A stretch of 64,000 nt of DNA. Source: Tenacibaculum sp. SZ-18. Its GTDB lineage: Bacteria > Bacteroidota > Bacteroidia > Flavobacteriales > Flavobacteriaceae. Position 1 is the stretch's first letter, and every line of letters starts with the position of its first letter. Where the stretch lies: assembly GCF_002813915.1 (NCBI RefSeq), contig NZ_CP019335.1, positions 1,038,388-1,102,387 on the forward strand. Reading direction: 5' to 3'. The translations under genes were made by a program, and so were the position numbers. The notes below the pieces were generated by a model. That model saw nothing but the letters and a program-made list of their open reading frames with translations. It ran no database searches and was not told where the DNA came from. Shown piece by piece: positions 26,274-34,474 of this stretch.

Positions 26274-26912
26274 TTATTCCTCTTCTTCAAATTCAATAAG
26301 ATTAGAGGTATCTATTGTATTAAAATATTCTTCTATATTATCATTACTCAAGTTCACGGTGAATTCTTCTTCTTCTAATTCTTCCTGAGTAAACAATATT
26401 GCTAATTCATATGAGTTAGCTTCACCGTAACCATTTTCAAACCAAGAAACGATATCAGTTTCTTCAAACTCTATTTCAGAAGCAGTGGTGCCGTTAAAAA
26501 AGTATGTTCCAATAAAAAGTATTATAACAGCAGCAGCTGCGACTGGAATAATTTTTTGAACTCTTTGATAAAAGGAAATAACCTTAACTTCCTTATTAGG
26601 TTCTTCCGCTTTCTTTAATTTTTCAAAAATAGCATCTTCTAGCGAGTCAAAATAACCATCTGGAATATCATTTAACTTTTCTTCCTTCGGAATAGTTAAC
26701 TCAGAGACTTTGCCAAGGATTTCAGTTTCCAAATTATTAAAGTAGTTTGCAGGAATTGAAAATCCATTCGAATTCGGAAGGCTTTCTTCTAAGAATTTAT
26801 TTTCTAAATCTGTTTCAACATTATTAAAATAGTTTTTAGGTACGCTAAAACCATGTTCTTTACCAACATACTTGTTTAAAAACTGAATACTATTTTTTAC
26901 TTCATTTTCCAT
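26274..26912 (-). CDS. Anti-sigma-like single-pass membrane protein with P-x-x-Y-F repeats
   Basis: 212 residues. The cytoplasmic part contains three copies of a short motif, I/V-P-x-x-Y-F-x-x-x-E, at residues 24-33, 53-62 and 83-92. One transmembrane helix follows (about 121-138, IIPVAAAAVIILFIGTYFF), then a very acidic periplasmic tail ending EFEEEE. It lies 32 bp downstream of the ECF sigma gene and on the same strand, so it is the likely membrane-bound regulator of that sigma factor. No classic zinc-binding anti-sigma motif (HxxxCxxC) is present. Confidence 0.72.
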   Translation of the reverse strand: MENEVKNSIQFLNKYVGKEHGFSVPKNYFNNVETDLENKFLEESLPNSNGFSIPANYFNNLETEILGKVSELTIPKEEKLNDIPDGYFDSLEDAIFEKLKKAEEPNKEVKVISFYQRVQKIIPVAAAAVIILFIGTYFFNGTTASEIEFEETDIVSWFENGYGEANSYELAILFTQEELEEEEFTVNLSNDNIEEYFNTIDTSNLIEFEEEE

Positions 26913-26944
26913 CTTTATATAAGACTCTTTTTCCTTTAAAAGGT

Positions 26945-27490
26945 TTAATTATATGCTTTTATATATGTTTCTATTTTTTTTACTGCATGAAAATACGATG
27001 CTTTTAAAGCTCCCACCGAGGTTTCTAATACTTCTGCTATTTCATTATATTTCATGTCATCAAAATATTTCATATTAAACACTAACCGTTGTTTCTGAGG
27101 AAGTGTGGCAATCGCTTCTTGAAGAATAATTTTAATTTCGTCTCCAGAAAACCAATCATCACTTTTTAAAGTTGAAACAGCTTGTTGCTGATACTCGGTA
27201 ATATCAACATTTTGTTGCTTAGCTTTCTTATTTAAAAAGGTAATAGATTCATTAGTAGCGATTCGATACATCCACGAATATAGTTTACTGTCTCCTTTAA
27301 AACTGTCAATATTCCTAAATATTTTTATAAAGGTATTCTGTAAAACATCATCTGCATCGTCATGTACAATAACGATTTTTCTTATGTGCCAATATAGTCG
27401 CTCTTTGTACTGGGTAATAAGAGTACGAAAAGCCGCCTCTTTTGTAGCAGCATTTTGTAATTGTAAAACAAGTGTAGTTTCTTCAGTCAA
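26945..27490 (-). CDS. ECF RNA polymerase sigma factor (module 1)
   Basis: 181 residues with region 2 (RLYWHIRKIVIVHDDADDVLQNTFIKIFRNIDSFKGDSKLYSWMYRIATNESI, about 31-84) and region 4 (LPQKQRLVFNMKYFDDMKYNEIAEVLETSVGALKASYFHA, about 134-173). First gene of a three-gene unit with the anti-sigma-like and Spy-like genes. A second ECF module lies at 32330-34374. The signal sensed is not evident. Confidence 0.93.
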   Translation of the reverse strand: MTEETTLVLQLQNAATKEAAFRTLITQYKERLYWHIRKIVIVHDDADDVLQNTFIKIFRNIDSFKGDSKLYSWMYRIATNESITFLNKKAKQQNVDITEYQQQAVSTLKSDDWFSGDEIKIILQEAIATLPQKQRLVFNMKYFDDMKYNEIAEVLETSVGALKASYFHAVKKIETYIKAYN

Positions 27491-27548
27491 ATGAAAATGT
27501 TTTTCATTACGACTATAAATTTAAGAAAAGGTTTAATATTTAATAAAA

Positions 27549-28988
27549 TTATTTTCTTCTACTACAACCAAAGAGTCTTTTTTCCTTAATAACTTCTGGA
27601 ATCCCTTCTGGTAACATCTTTTCCCATCCTTCTTCATTATCTTTAATCATTTTCAATACTGTTCTTGAGAAAATGTGAAGAATATCCTGATCAAAATCTT
27701 GAATATCAACTACTCTTCCGTTGTTTTTGAAGAACTTATATAGTTCTTTCATTCTTGGGTGTACCTTCAAATTTTCAGAATTAATAAACTGATTTGATTC
27801 CTCTTCTTTGTACGGATACAAGTAAATTTTTAAATCTTTATAGAACAATTTACCAAATGCTTCTAAAATACCACCACTAATATGGCGATAGTATTTTTCG
27901 TCGAAAATTTGGATAAGATTATAGACACCCATTGCAAGAGCCATTCTTTCCTTAGTAAACTCACTGAAGTACTCAACAAGTCTATAATACTCCTGATAGT
28001 TGGTAATCATTACATTTTGTCCTAAAGAACAGAGTAGTTCAGCTCTATCTAAAAAGTCTCGTTCATTAATTTCACCTTCTGCTCTTAAATTACTTAGTGT
28101 AATTTCGAATATAATTTGAGTTTTATCTGGATCGACTTTTTTCTCTTTAAAGAACATTTTTTTCGATTGCTCATACATGTCCATATTAACCTTTGTTACA
28201 GGTCTGAAACTTCCACGTAAAGCTAGAATATTCTTTTTATAAAGTACTTGTGCGGGTAATAAATTGTTACCATCAGGCCCAAACATTACCGCATTGGTCA
28301 TTCCATTTTTTACTAGTTGCAAACTCATTAAACGGTTATCAACATAAGTAAATCTTGGACCAGAAAAATTAATCATATCGATTTCTAGCTTATCCTTATC
28401 AATATTGTCATAGAATGACTTTAATAATTCTTTTGGATTATCATTTAAATAAAATGCGCCATAAATCAAATTTACACCTAAAACACCTAACGTTTCTTGT
28501 TGTAAGCGAGCTTCGGTTTCTTTAAAACGAAGATGTAAAATAATTTCATTGTAATCTTCTAAAGGGTCTAATTGAAAACGAATTCCAACCCAACCATGAC
28601 CTTTAAACTTTTTTGTAAAGTTAATAGTAGCTACAGTATTCGCATAACTGAAAAACAATTTTTCTGGATGTTTCTGACGATCTAATCGATCTTCAATTAA
28701 ATGCATTTCATGTTTCAACATCTTTTTTAGACGTTTTTCCGTAACATATCGTCTATCCGTTTCAATACCATAAATAGCATCAGAGAAATCTTTATCATAA
28801 GCACTCATTGCTTTTGCAATAGTTCCAGAAGCACCACCAGCTCTAAAGAAATTACGAACAGTTTCTTGTCCTGCTCCAATCTCAGCAAATGTTCCGTAAA
28901 TATTAGCATTAAGGTTAATTCTTAGCGCTTTACTTTTTGTAGTAGGCACACTACTAATTTTTTGATCTCCCTTTAAGGTAATTGCCAT
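27549..28988 (-). CDS. Conserved cytoplasmic protein of unknown function
   Basis: 479 residues without signal peptide or membrane helices. The sequence (MAITLKGDQKIS..., NANIYGTFAEIGAGQETVRNFFRAGGASGTIAKAMSAYDK, SGPRFTYVDNRLMS) is strongly patterned and clearly a conserved protein; relatives in databases carry conflicting names (nicotinate-nucleotide adenylyltransferase, TonB-dependent receptor), neither of which I can support from motifs, since no HxGH nucleotide-binding signature or barrel is present. The C-terminus is cysteine/arginine containing (FGCSRRK). It is transcribed divergently from the MBL hydrolase, with a TACATTTG box 26 bp upstream. Confidence 0.8.
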   Translation of the reverse strand: MAITLKGDQKISSVPTTKSKALRINLNANIYGTFAEIGAGQETVRNFFRAGGASGTIAKAMSAYDKDFSDAIYGIETDRRYVTEKRLKKMLKHEMHLIEDRLDRQKHPEKLFFSYANTVATINFTKKFKGHGWVGIRFQLDPLEDYNEIILHLRFKETEARLQQETLGVLGVNLIYGAFYLNDNPKELLKSFYDNIDKDKLEIDMINFSGPRFTYVDNRLMSLQLVKNGMTNAVMFGPDGNNLLPAQVLYKKNILALRGSFRPVTKVNMDMYEQSKKMFFKEKKVDPDKTQIIFEITLSNLRAEGEINERDFLDRAELLCSLGQNVMITNYQEYYRLVEYFSEFTKERMALAMGVYNLIQIFDEKYYRHISGGILEAFGKLFYKDLKIYLYPYKEEESNQFINSENLKVHPRMKELYKFFKNNGRVVDIQDFDQDILHIFSRTVLKMIKDNEEGWEKMLPEGIPEVIKEKRLFGCSRRK

Positions 28989-29013
28989 TCTAGTTGTTTT
29001 TGTTTACGTAAAA

Positions 29014-29021
29014 CAAATGTA
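29014..29021 (-). promoter_or_regulatory. -7 promoter box TACATTTG of the 479-aa gene
   Basis: Exact TANNTTTG match on the minus strand, 25 bp before the ATG at 28988. It forms a divergent pair with the box at 29055-29062. Confidence 0.6.
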
Positions 29022-29054
29022 CAGAAAATAGCAAGTAGTAGTCAATATTTATCT

Positions 29055-29062
29055 TACATTTG
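29055..29062 (+). promoter_or_regulatory. -7 promoter box TACATTTG of the MBL hydrolase gene
   Basis: TANNTTTG match ending 8 bp before the ATG at 29071, implying an almost leaderless mRNA. The alternative GTG start at 29062 overlaps the box and is therefore unlikely. Confidence 0.6.
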
Positions 29063-29070
29063 TGCAAAGG

Positions 29071-29862
29071 ATGAGTCAAAAAAAACAGTTAAAAATAACC
29101 TTTTTAGGTACAGCAACTTCAACAGGTGTACCAATGATATCAAGTAAGAACCCGATACGTTACTCCGAAGATAGCAGAGATAAGCGTTTACGTGCATCTG
29201 TGGTATTTTCATGGGATGATAATAACTATGTTATCGACTGTGGCCCCGATTTTAGACAACAAATGTTACGCGCCGAAATAGAGTCTATTAATGGGATTCT
29301 ATTTACTCATGAACATGCTGACCATATTGCTGGTTTTGATGAAATTCGACCTTATTATTATCAGATGGGACCCGTTCCAATTTATGCCGATGAACGTGTG
29401 TTAAAAGCTTTAGAGAGAAGGTATGAATATATCTTTACAAAAGAGAATAGATATCCATCTGCTCCTGCGGTGAACTCAACTATTATTTCAGAAAATAGCA
29501 GATTAACTTTTGAAGGAGTTGAAGTGGTTCCAATTAAAGTTATGCATGGTAATTTACCAATACTAGGTTATCGATTTGGGGATGTAGCATATTTGACGGA
29601 TGTGAAATTTATTCCGGAAGAGGAGAAAGAAAAGTTAAAAGGATTAGATATTCTAATTACTACCGCACTTCGAAAAGAGTCTCATAAAACCCACGCTAAC
29701 CTTGAAGAAGCTTTAGAGTTAGTTTCAGAGTTAAAGCCAAAGAGAGCTTATTTTACGCATATCAGTGAATTATTAGGTTTTCATGCAGATATTGAAAAAG
29801 ACCTACCGGAGGATGTATTTTTGGCTTATGATGAATTAGAAATTTACAGCGAGGAAAAATAG
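29071..29862 (+). CDS. MBL-fold metallohydrolase (PhnP-like)
   Basis: 263 residues. Metallo-beta-lactamase fold with the ligand motif HEHADHIAGFDE, the earlier GTATSTGVPM loop, VMHGNLPILGYRFGDVAYLTD and a C-terminal FTHISELLGFH. This arrangement resembles the PhnP subgroup of phosphodiesterases acting on small cyclic phosphates. The ATG at 29071 (MSQKKQLK) is chosen because the upstream GTG lies in the promoter box. Exact substrate unknown. Confidence 0.88.
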   Translation: MSQKKQLKITFLGTATSTGVPMISSKNPIRYSEDSRDKRLRASVVFSWDDNNYVIDCGPDFRQQMLRAEIESINGILFTHEHADHIAGFDEIRPYYYQMGPVPIYADERVLKALERRYEYIFTKENRYPSAPAVNSTIISENSRLTFEGVEVVPIKVMHGNLPILGYRFGDVAYLTDVKFIPEEEKEKLKGLDILITTALRKESHKTHANLEEALELVSELKPKRAYFTHISELLGFHADIEKDLPEDVFLAYDELEIYSEEK

Positions 29863-30251
29863 TGAAGTTGTTTATTACTAAATAAATTTGTTATAGATAT
29901 TGAATCTTTAACTTCTCGATTTAATAAAAAGTAACGCAACATTTATAGGATTTTATTTATGTGTTGTTTTCCAACTTCTACTAATTGCTGACGGTATTAT
30001 ATTTTCAGAATTGATAATATTTTTTTGTGTATAATTAGTTTTCCAACAGTTTGCACGTCATTGAAAATAAAATGATTCATCATGTAAAAATCGGAACAGA
30101 AGATAGGGTAAATTGCTGGTAATGAAATATTTATTAGATAGTAAAGCATAAAATTTTAACAAACAATTAATCAACGATTAAATTGATTATTCTGGTTCTA
30201 ATAGTTATTTCTTACACAGAGTCGTAAAATTAATATACCTGTAAATCAGAA
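29863..30251. other. Non-coding AT-rich stretch
   Basis: About 390 bp without a recognisable gene in any frame. Between the MBL gene and the terminator of the TonB-C gene. I saw no RNA structure beyond short AT-rich inverted repeats. Confidence 0.5.
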
Positions 30252-30279
30252 TAAAAAAAGCCACCAGTCAACTGGCGGC
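30252..30279 (-). terminator. Intrinsic terminator of TonB-C paralog C
   Basis: On the minus strand GCCGCCAG / CTGGTGGC with a four-base loop followed by seven T, 28 bp past the stop at 30307. Confidence 0.88.
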
Positions 30280-30306
30280 ACATGCAAATCTCTATTTGTT
30301 ATCCCA

Positions 30307-31005
30307 TTAGTTATCTTCTAAAGCGAAGTTAATAGGGAAACCATATTTTACTGATACCGTTTCTCCGTTTTCAGTTGCAGGTTTAAATTTAGGTAAGTTT
30401 GAAACCACTCGAATCGCTTCATCTTTTAATAATTTTCCTCCTTTTGGTCCTAACGCCTTGATATTAGTTACGTTTCCGGCTTTATCAATTATAAAACGAA
30501 TCCAAACCTCACCTTGAATTTTATTAACTAAAGCTTCATCTGGGTATTGAAAATATTCTTGAATATGCTTCATCATTTCAGTATTGAAACAATTGAATTG
30601 ATCTTTAGAGTTATCGCATTCCGGAAATGCAGGAATTTTATCTACTGTGTTAAATTTTTGAGCGCTTCTTACTTCCTCTTTAGAAAGTCGGTTTGTTAAT
30701 GCAGTTAAATTAGTTTTAAATTTTGATGCTTTAGTAACATTTGAAATACCAGTTCCACTTAAATTGTTCACGTTTGAAACAACTTTTTTATTTCTTCTTT
30801 TCAAGAATCTTTTATTCGAAGCTGATATTCTTACTGCAATCTGTCTTGACTTTTTTTTATCTCTTTTACTATCAACTTCTTTAATAGTGCACTTAGTTAT
30901 ACTATTTAAATCTTCAACAACATCACTATCAGTTTCACAAGTTTCTTTTTGCGCAAAAGAAATAGTCGTAAAAGCTATAGCAAGAATGTATAGTAGTTTT
31001 TTCAT
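30307..31005 (-). CDS. Secreted protein with one TonB C-terminal domain (paralog C)
   Basis: 232 residues. Signal peptide (1-18, ending FAQ), then the same N-terminal two-cysteine module seen in the 12.5-14.5 kb pair (CETD...DLNSITKCTI), a highly basic segment (SKRDKKKSRQ, NKRFLKRRNKK), and one TonB C-terminal domain (about 140-230; FNCFNTEMMKHIQEYFQYP, GEVWIRFIID, GPKGGKLL, LPKFKP, VKYGFPINF). Like its paralogs it lacks an inner-membrane anchor. It stands alone with its own terminator. Function not known; it is not a conventional TonB. Confidence 0.83.
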   Translation of the reverse strand: MKKLLYILAIAFTTISFAQKETCETDSDVVEDLNSITKCTIKEVDSKRDKKKSRQIAVRISASNKRFLKRRNKKVVSNVNNLSGTGISNVTKASKFKTNLTALTNRLSKEEVRSAQKFNTVDKIPAFPECDNSKDQFNCFNTEMMKHIQEYFQYPDEALVNKIQGEVWIRFIIDKAGNVTNIKALGPKGGKLLKDEAIRVVSNLPKFKPATENGETVSVKYGFPINFALEDN

Positions 31006-31149
31006 GGGTCTTTTTGTTTACATCTAAATTGTTACTTGAACTCTTTTTATGAAGACAATAATTTAAACCTTCAAAAAAGAATTATTCACAAAAAAACAAT
31101 AATTTTCTGAGAGTTTTCTAGAAAATCGAATATTGGTAATTTTTTAACA

Positions 31150-32226
31150 TTAATTGGTGATGTTTAAGAGGTTATTCGCGGCATAAAATGGTGTAGTTTT
31201 ACCATTCGCAATTTTTTCCAGCTCTAACTTTAATAACTCTTGTATTTTAGGATTATCATAAAATCTTTTTTTCAACTGATTATTTATGGTTGTAAATAAC
31301 CAATGTTTATTTTGATTATCTCGTCTTTTAGCAAAGTTACCAGATTCTTTTGTGATTTTAATATAATCATTAATCATAGCGTAAATATTCTCAATTCCAG
31401 TGTTATTTAAGGCGCTTGATATCATTACTTTAGGCTGCCATCCGTTTTCCTTCGGAGGGTATAAATGCAAAGCTCTATTAAATTCTCCTTTTGCTATTTT
31501 GGCATTCTTAATATTATCGCCATCGGCTTTATTAATCACGATGGCATCTGCCATTTCAATTATTCCTCTTTTAATTCCTTGAAGTTCATCTCCAGCTCCC
31601 GAGAGTTTCAATAATAGAAAGAAATCAACCATTGCATGCACTGCTGTTTCACTTTGTCCTACTCCGACAGTTTCAACAATTATTGTGTCAAAACCAGCCG
31701 CTTCACATAGCAATATACTTTCCTTTGTTTTTTGAGCTACGCCTCCTAATGAGGTTCCAGATGGTGAAGGTCGAATAAACGCATTTTTATCAGTAACAAG
31801 CTCTTCCATACGAGTTTTGTCACCTAAAATACTTCCTTTATTAACCGAACTACTAGGATCAACTGCTAATACTGCAACTTTCTTTCCTAATCCTGTAAGA
31901 TATTTACCGAAAGCTTCAATGAATGTGCTTTTCCCCACCCCAGGTACGCCAGTTATTCCAATTCGTATTGATTTATTTGCATAGGGAATGCAAGCGTTTA
32001 AAATGGTATTTGCTTTTTCCTGATGTTTAGCATTGGTACTTTCTATTAATGTAATCGCTCTACTTAAAAAAGTAATATCACCTTTTAAAATTTTTTGAAT
32101 GAAAGTATCAGGAGAAGCTTGTTTTCTTCTACTCAATTTAATTTTATGAGCCGAGGATTTGCTAGTAGTTTCAGGTTGCGAAACTCCTTCTTTTTCTGAA
32201 AGATTTGATTTTAAGTCTTTTGTCAT
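31150..32226 (-). CDS. meaB: Methylmalonyl-CoA mutase-associated GTPase MeaB
   Basis: 358-residue G3E-family GTPase that protects and reloads the B12-dependent methylmalonyl-CoA mutase. Motifs include Walker A GVPGVGKST, the switch AVDPSSSVNKGSILGDKTRM, ETVGVGQSE and NKAD. An N-terminal extension of about 35 residues (serine/threonine/lysine-rich) precedes the usual start. The mutase genes are not in this window. Divergent from the second ECF sigma gene, with about 100 bp between. Confidence 0.95.
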   Translation of the reverse strand: MTKDLKSNLSEKEGVSQPETTSKSSAHKIKLSRRKQASPDTFIQKILKGDITFLSRAITLIESTNAKHQEKANTILNACIPYANKSIRIGITGVPGVGKSTFIEAFGKYLTGLGKKVAVLAVDPSSSVNKGSILGDKTRMEELVTDKNAFIRPSPSGTSLGGVAQKTKESILLCEAAGFDTIIVETVGVGQSETAVHAMVDFFLLLKLSGAGDELQGIKRGIIEMADAIVINKADGDNIKNAKIAKGEFNRALHLYPPKENGWQPKVMISSALNNTGIENIYAMINDYIKITKESGNFAKRRDNQNKHWLFTTINNQLKKRFYDNPKIQELLKLELEKIANGKTTPFYAANNLLNITN

Positions 32227-32329
32227 TAATTGCGATAGTAAAAATGCTCTTGTAAATTTAAAAAGAAAAAAGTTTAAAAAAATGCAACACCCAGAAAAAA
32301 CTATCGTCTTTAATACAAGAAATCAATAA

Positions 32330-32887
32330 ATGAGATCAACTAGGCAATTACATCACAAGCTCATTAGAGAATGTAAAAGAAATAATCAAAAGGCACAGTT
32401 CCAGCTGTATAAAAATTATGCTCAAGGAATGCTTTTAGTGGCAATCAGATATATGAAAGATATCCAACTAGCTGAAGATGTTATGCAAGATGCTTTTATT
32501 AAGGCTTTTAAAAAGATTGAAAGCTACAAGGAAGAAGTATCATTTGGAGCTTGGTTAAAAAGAATTGTTATAAACCAATGCATCGATCAATTAAAGAAGA
32601 ATAAATTATCAATGGTTTCTATAAATGAAGAAGTAATGAATTTTACGGAAGATGACGGTTGGGAAGTTCATGAAGAAGTTACATCAGAAATGGTAATAGA
32701 AGCTATTGGAAAACAAAAAGAAAAGTATCGACTTGTATTGACCTTATATTTAATTGAAGGTTACGATCATAATGAAATATCTCAAATATTGGGAATTACT
32801 GAGGTAACCTCAAGAACACATTTAATGAGAGGAAAGAAATTAGTAAAAGAACATTTAAAAATAAAAAGTCATGCCGGAGGATATTAG
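32330..32887 (+). CDS. ECF RNA polymerase sigma factor (module 2)
   Basis: 185 residues: region 2 (LVAIRYMKDIQLAEDVMQDAFIKAFKKIESY, about 35-66) and region 4 (KQKEKYRLVLTLYLIEGYDHNEISQILGITEVTSRTHLMRGKKLV, about 127-172). First of three overlapping plus-strand genes: the anti-sigma-like gene starts 17 bp inside its 3' end. Target promoters are unknown. Confidence 0.92.
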   Translation: MRSTRQLHHKLIRECKRNNQKAQFQLYKNYAQGMLLVAIRYMKDIQLAEDVMQDAFIKAFKKIESYKEEVSFGAWLKRIVINQCIDQLKKNKLSMVSINEEVMNFTEDDGWEVHEEVTSEMVIEAIGKQKEKYRLVLTLYLIEGYDHNEISQILGITEVTSRTHLMRGKKLVKEHLKIKSHAGGY

Positions 32888-33428
32888 AAATTTAGCGAAA
32901 GATTTCCGACACAAATCTGTTGGTTTATCTGAAAATCATGAAGAAAAATTCTTGAAAAAACTTCAAGAAGAATTACCAAAACGTAAAAAATCATTTACGT
33001 GGATATATGCCGCAGCGTCAATTTTATTAATGATTGGTTTAGGAGTGAAGTTTTATCCAACTAATGCAGTAGAACCAACAATAGATAAAGAGAACAATGT
33101 TCAGAGTGAGGTAAACCTTGGAGATATTTCTCCAGAAATGCAAAAAATTGAAAATTATTATTTAACAGCTATCAATTACGAGATAGCGAGTTTAGAAGTT
33201 ACTACAGAAAATAAGGCCTTATTGGATGAGTATTTTGAGGAGATTAGCAAGCTAGATGTTGATTATAAACGTTTAAACCAAAAACTTAAAACGGATGGTG
33301 TAAACAATGAAACAATTAACGCTTTAATTACAAATCTTCAGTTACGACTACAATTATTAATCCAATTAAAAGATCAGTTAAATGATCTACAATCAAAAAA
33401 GAGTAAAAATGAGAATTTTAGCGCATAA
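32871..33428 (+). CDS. Anti-sigma-like single-pass membrane protein (module 2)
   Basis: 185 residues. A short basic cytoplasmic part (about 1-42), one transmembrane helix (FTWIYAAASILLMIGLGVKF, about 42-61) and a periplasmic helical domain with heptad-like leucines (about 95-175). It overlaps the sigma gene by 17 bp and the following gene by 20 bp, which indicates tight co-translation and supports a role as regulator of the sigma factor. It is not similar to the module 1 partner and has no zinc motif. Confidence 0.75.
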   Translation: MPEDIRNLAKDFRHKSVGLSENHEEKFLKKLQEELPKRKKSFTWIYAAASILLMIGLGVKFYPTNAVEPTIDKENNVQSEVNLGDISPEMQKIENYYLTAINYEIASLEVTTENKALLDEYFEEISKLDVDYKRLNQKLKTDGVNNETINALITNLQLRLQLLIQLKDQLNDLQSKKSKNENFSA

Positions 33429-34374
33429 ATTATTGTTAGTGTTGATTCTTTTAGTGGTTCAAGTGAGCGCTCAAAAGAAAGATTTTAAAGAGGAGTTTAA
33501 AGTAAATTCTGATGTTGTTATCGATATAAACACACGACATGCAGATATTGAAATTGAAACATGGAATAGAGATAAAGTTGTTGTAGAAGCCCACATGATA
33601 GTTGATGGAGAAGAGGTTACGGAACAAATGCGTGATAATTTTTATAAGAAATGGGATTTTAACGCAGTTGGAAATAGTTCTAAAGTGAAAGTTAAATCAA
33701 GAACAAACTCATTTATAGATGTGAATACTTTTAATTTTGATTCACCTAATTATGAGTTTTATATCGGGGATTTAGAAGATTTCTCACTAGGGAGTTTAGA
33801 TATTTTAGATTCAATAGATTTTATTACTCCTGATGAAGTAATAATGATTCCGGATGTTGAATTTCAAATGCCACCAATGCCACCTTTACCACCGTTACCT
33901 CCTTTACCTAGTGAGTTTGATTTTGAAAAGTATAAAAAGGATAAATCTTATTTGAAAAAATGGAAAGAGGAAAATAAAGAAACAATTGGTAAGAGTGCCG
34001 AAGTTTCAGTAGGAAATAGTTCAATTTCTATAAAAAGTGATGATACAGATATTACTATGTTAAAAGAAAAAGAGAAGTATCATAAAGAGATAGAAAAGGC
34101 AAAAAAACTTTATGGAAAGGAAAGAGAGAAAGCTAGAAAAGCTTATAAAGAGGCAAGAGAAAAATTAAAAAAGAATCAAAAAGTATTTTATAAAAAACAC
34201 AAAGAAGAGTACAAAGAAAAAATGAAAAAGTACGTTCAGGAAAGAAAAGAAATTCAGGACTTACTTAAAAAACGAAGCAAATTAAAGGTAAAAAGAGTCA
34301 TTACAATCAAAGCTCCGAAAAATGCGAAGTTCAATATAGATGTGAAATACGGAGCATTGAGTTTTTCAAAGTAA
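33409..34374 (+). CDS. Secreted DUF4097-like protein with proline-rich and charged helical insert
   Basis: 321 residues. Signal peptide (1-22, ending VSAQ), then a beta-rich part VVIDINTRHADIEIETWNRDKVVVEA typical of the DUF4097/adhesin-head proteins that accompany flavobacterial ECF modules. It is followed by an acidic stretch, a proline-rich block (MPPMPPLPPLPPLP, about 155-168) and a long lysine/glutamate-rich helix (about 210-300). The end VITIKAPKNAKFNIDVKYGALSFSK again resembles the DUF4097 beta pattern, but it stops where relatives usually continue as a beta-helix, so the protein may be shortened. ATG at 33409 is chosen because it starts the signal peptide. Confidence 0.72.
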   Translation: MRILAHKLLLVLILLVVQVSAQKKDFKEEFKVNSDVVIDINTRHADIEIETWNRDKVVVEAHMIVDGEEVTEQMRDNFYKKWDFNAVGNSSKVKVKSRTNSFIDVNTFNFDSPNYEFYIGDLEDFSLGSLDILDSIDFITPDEVIMIPDVEFQMPPMPPLPPLPPLPSEFDFEKYKKDKSYLKKWKEENKETIGKSAEVSVGNSSISIKSDDTDITMLKEKEKYHKEIEKAKKLYGKEREKARKAYKEAREKLKKNQKVFYKKHKEEYKEKMKKYVQERKEIQDLLKKRSKLKVKRVITIKAPKNAKFNIDVKYGALSFSK

Positions 34375-34398
34375 CAAGACAAAAGTTAATTAATACAA

Positions 34399-34428
34399 AA
34401 AACCACCAATTTGGATGGTTTTTTTTTG
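34399..34428 (+). terminator. Intrinsic terminator of ECF module 2
   Basis: AAACCACC / GGATGGTTT hairpin followed by eight to nine T, 25 bp after the stop at 34374. Confidence 0.85.
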
Positions 34429-34474
34429 TTTAAACTTGTTACCTTTACCTTTTTCATAATGTAAAATTTTCAGA

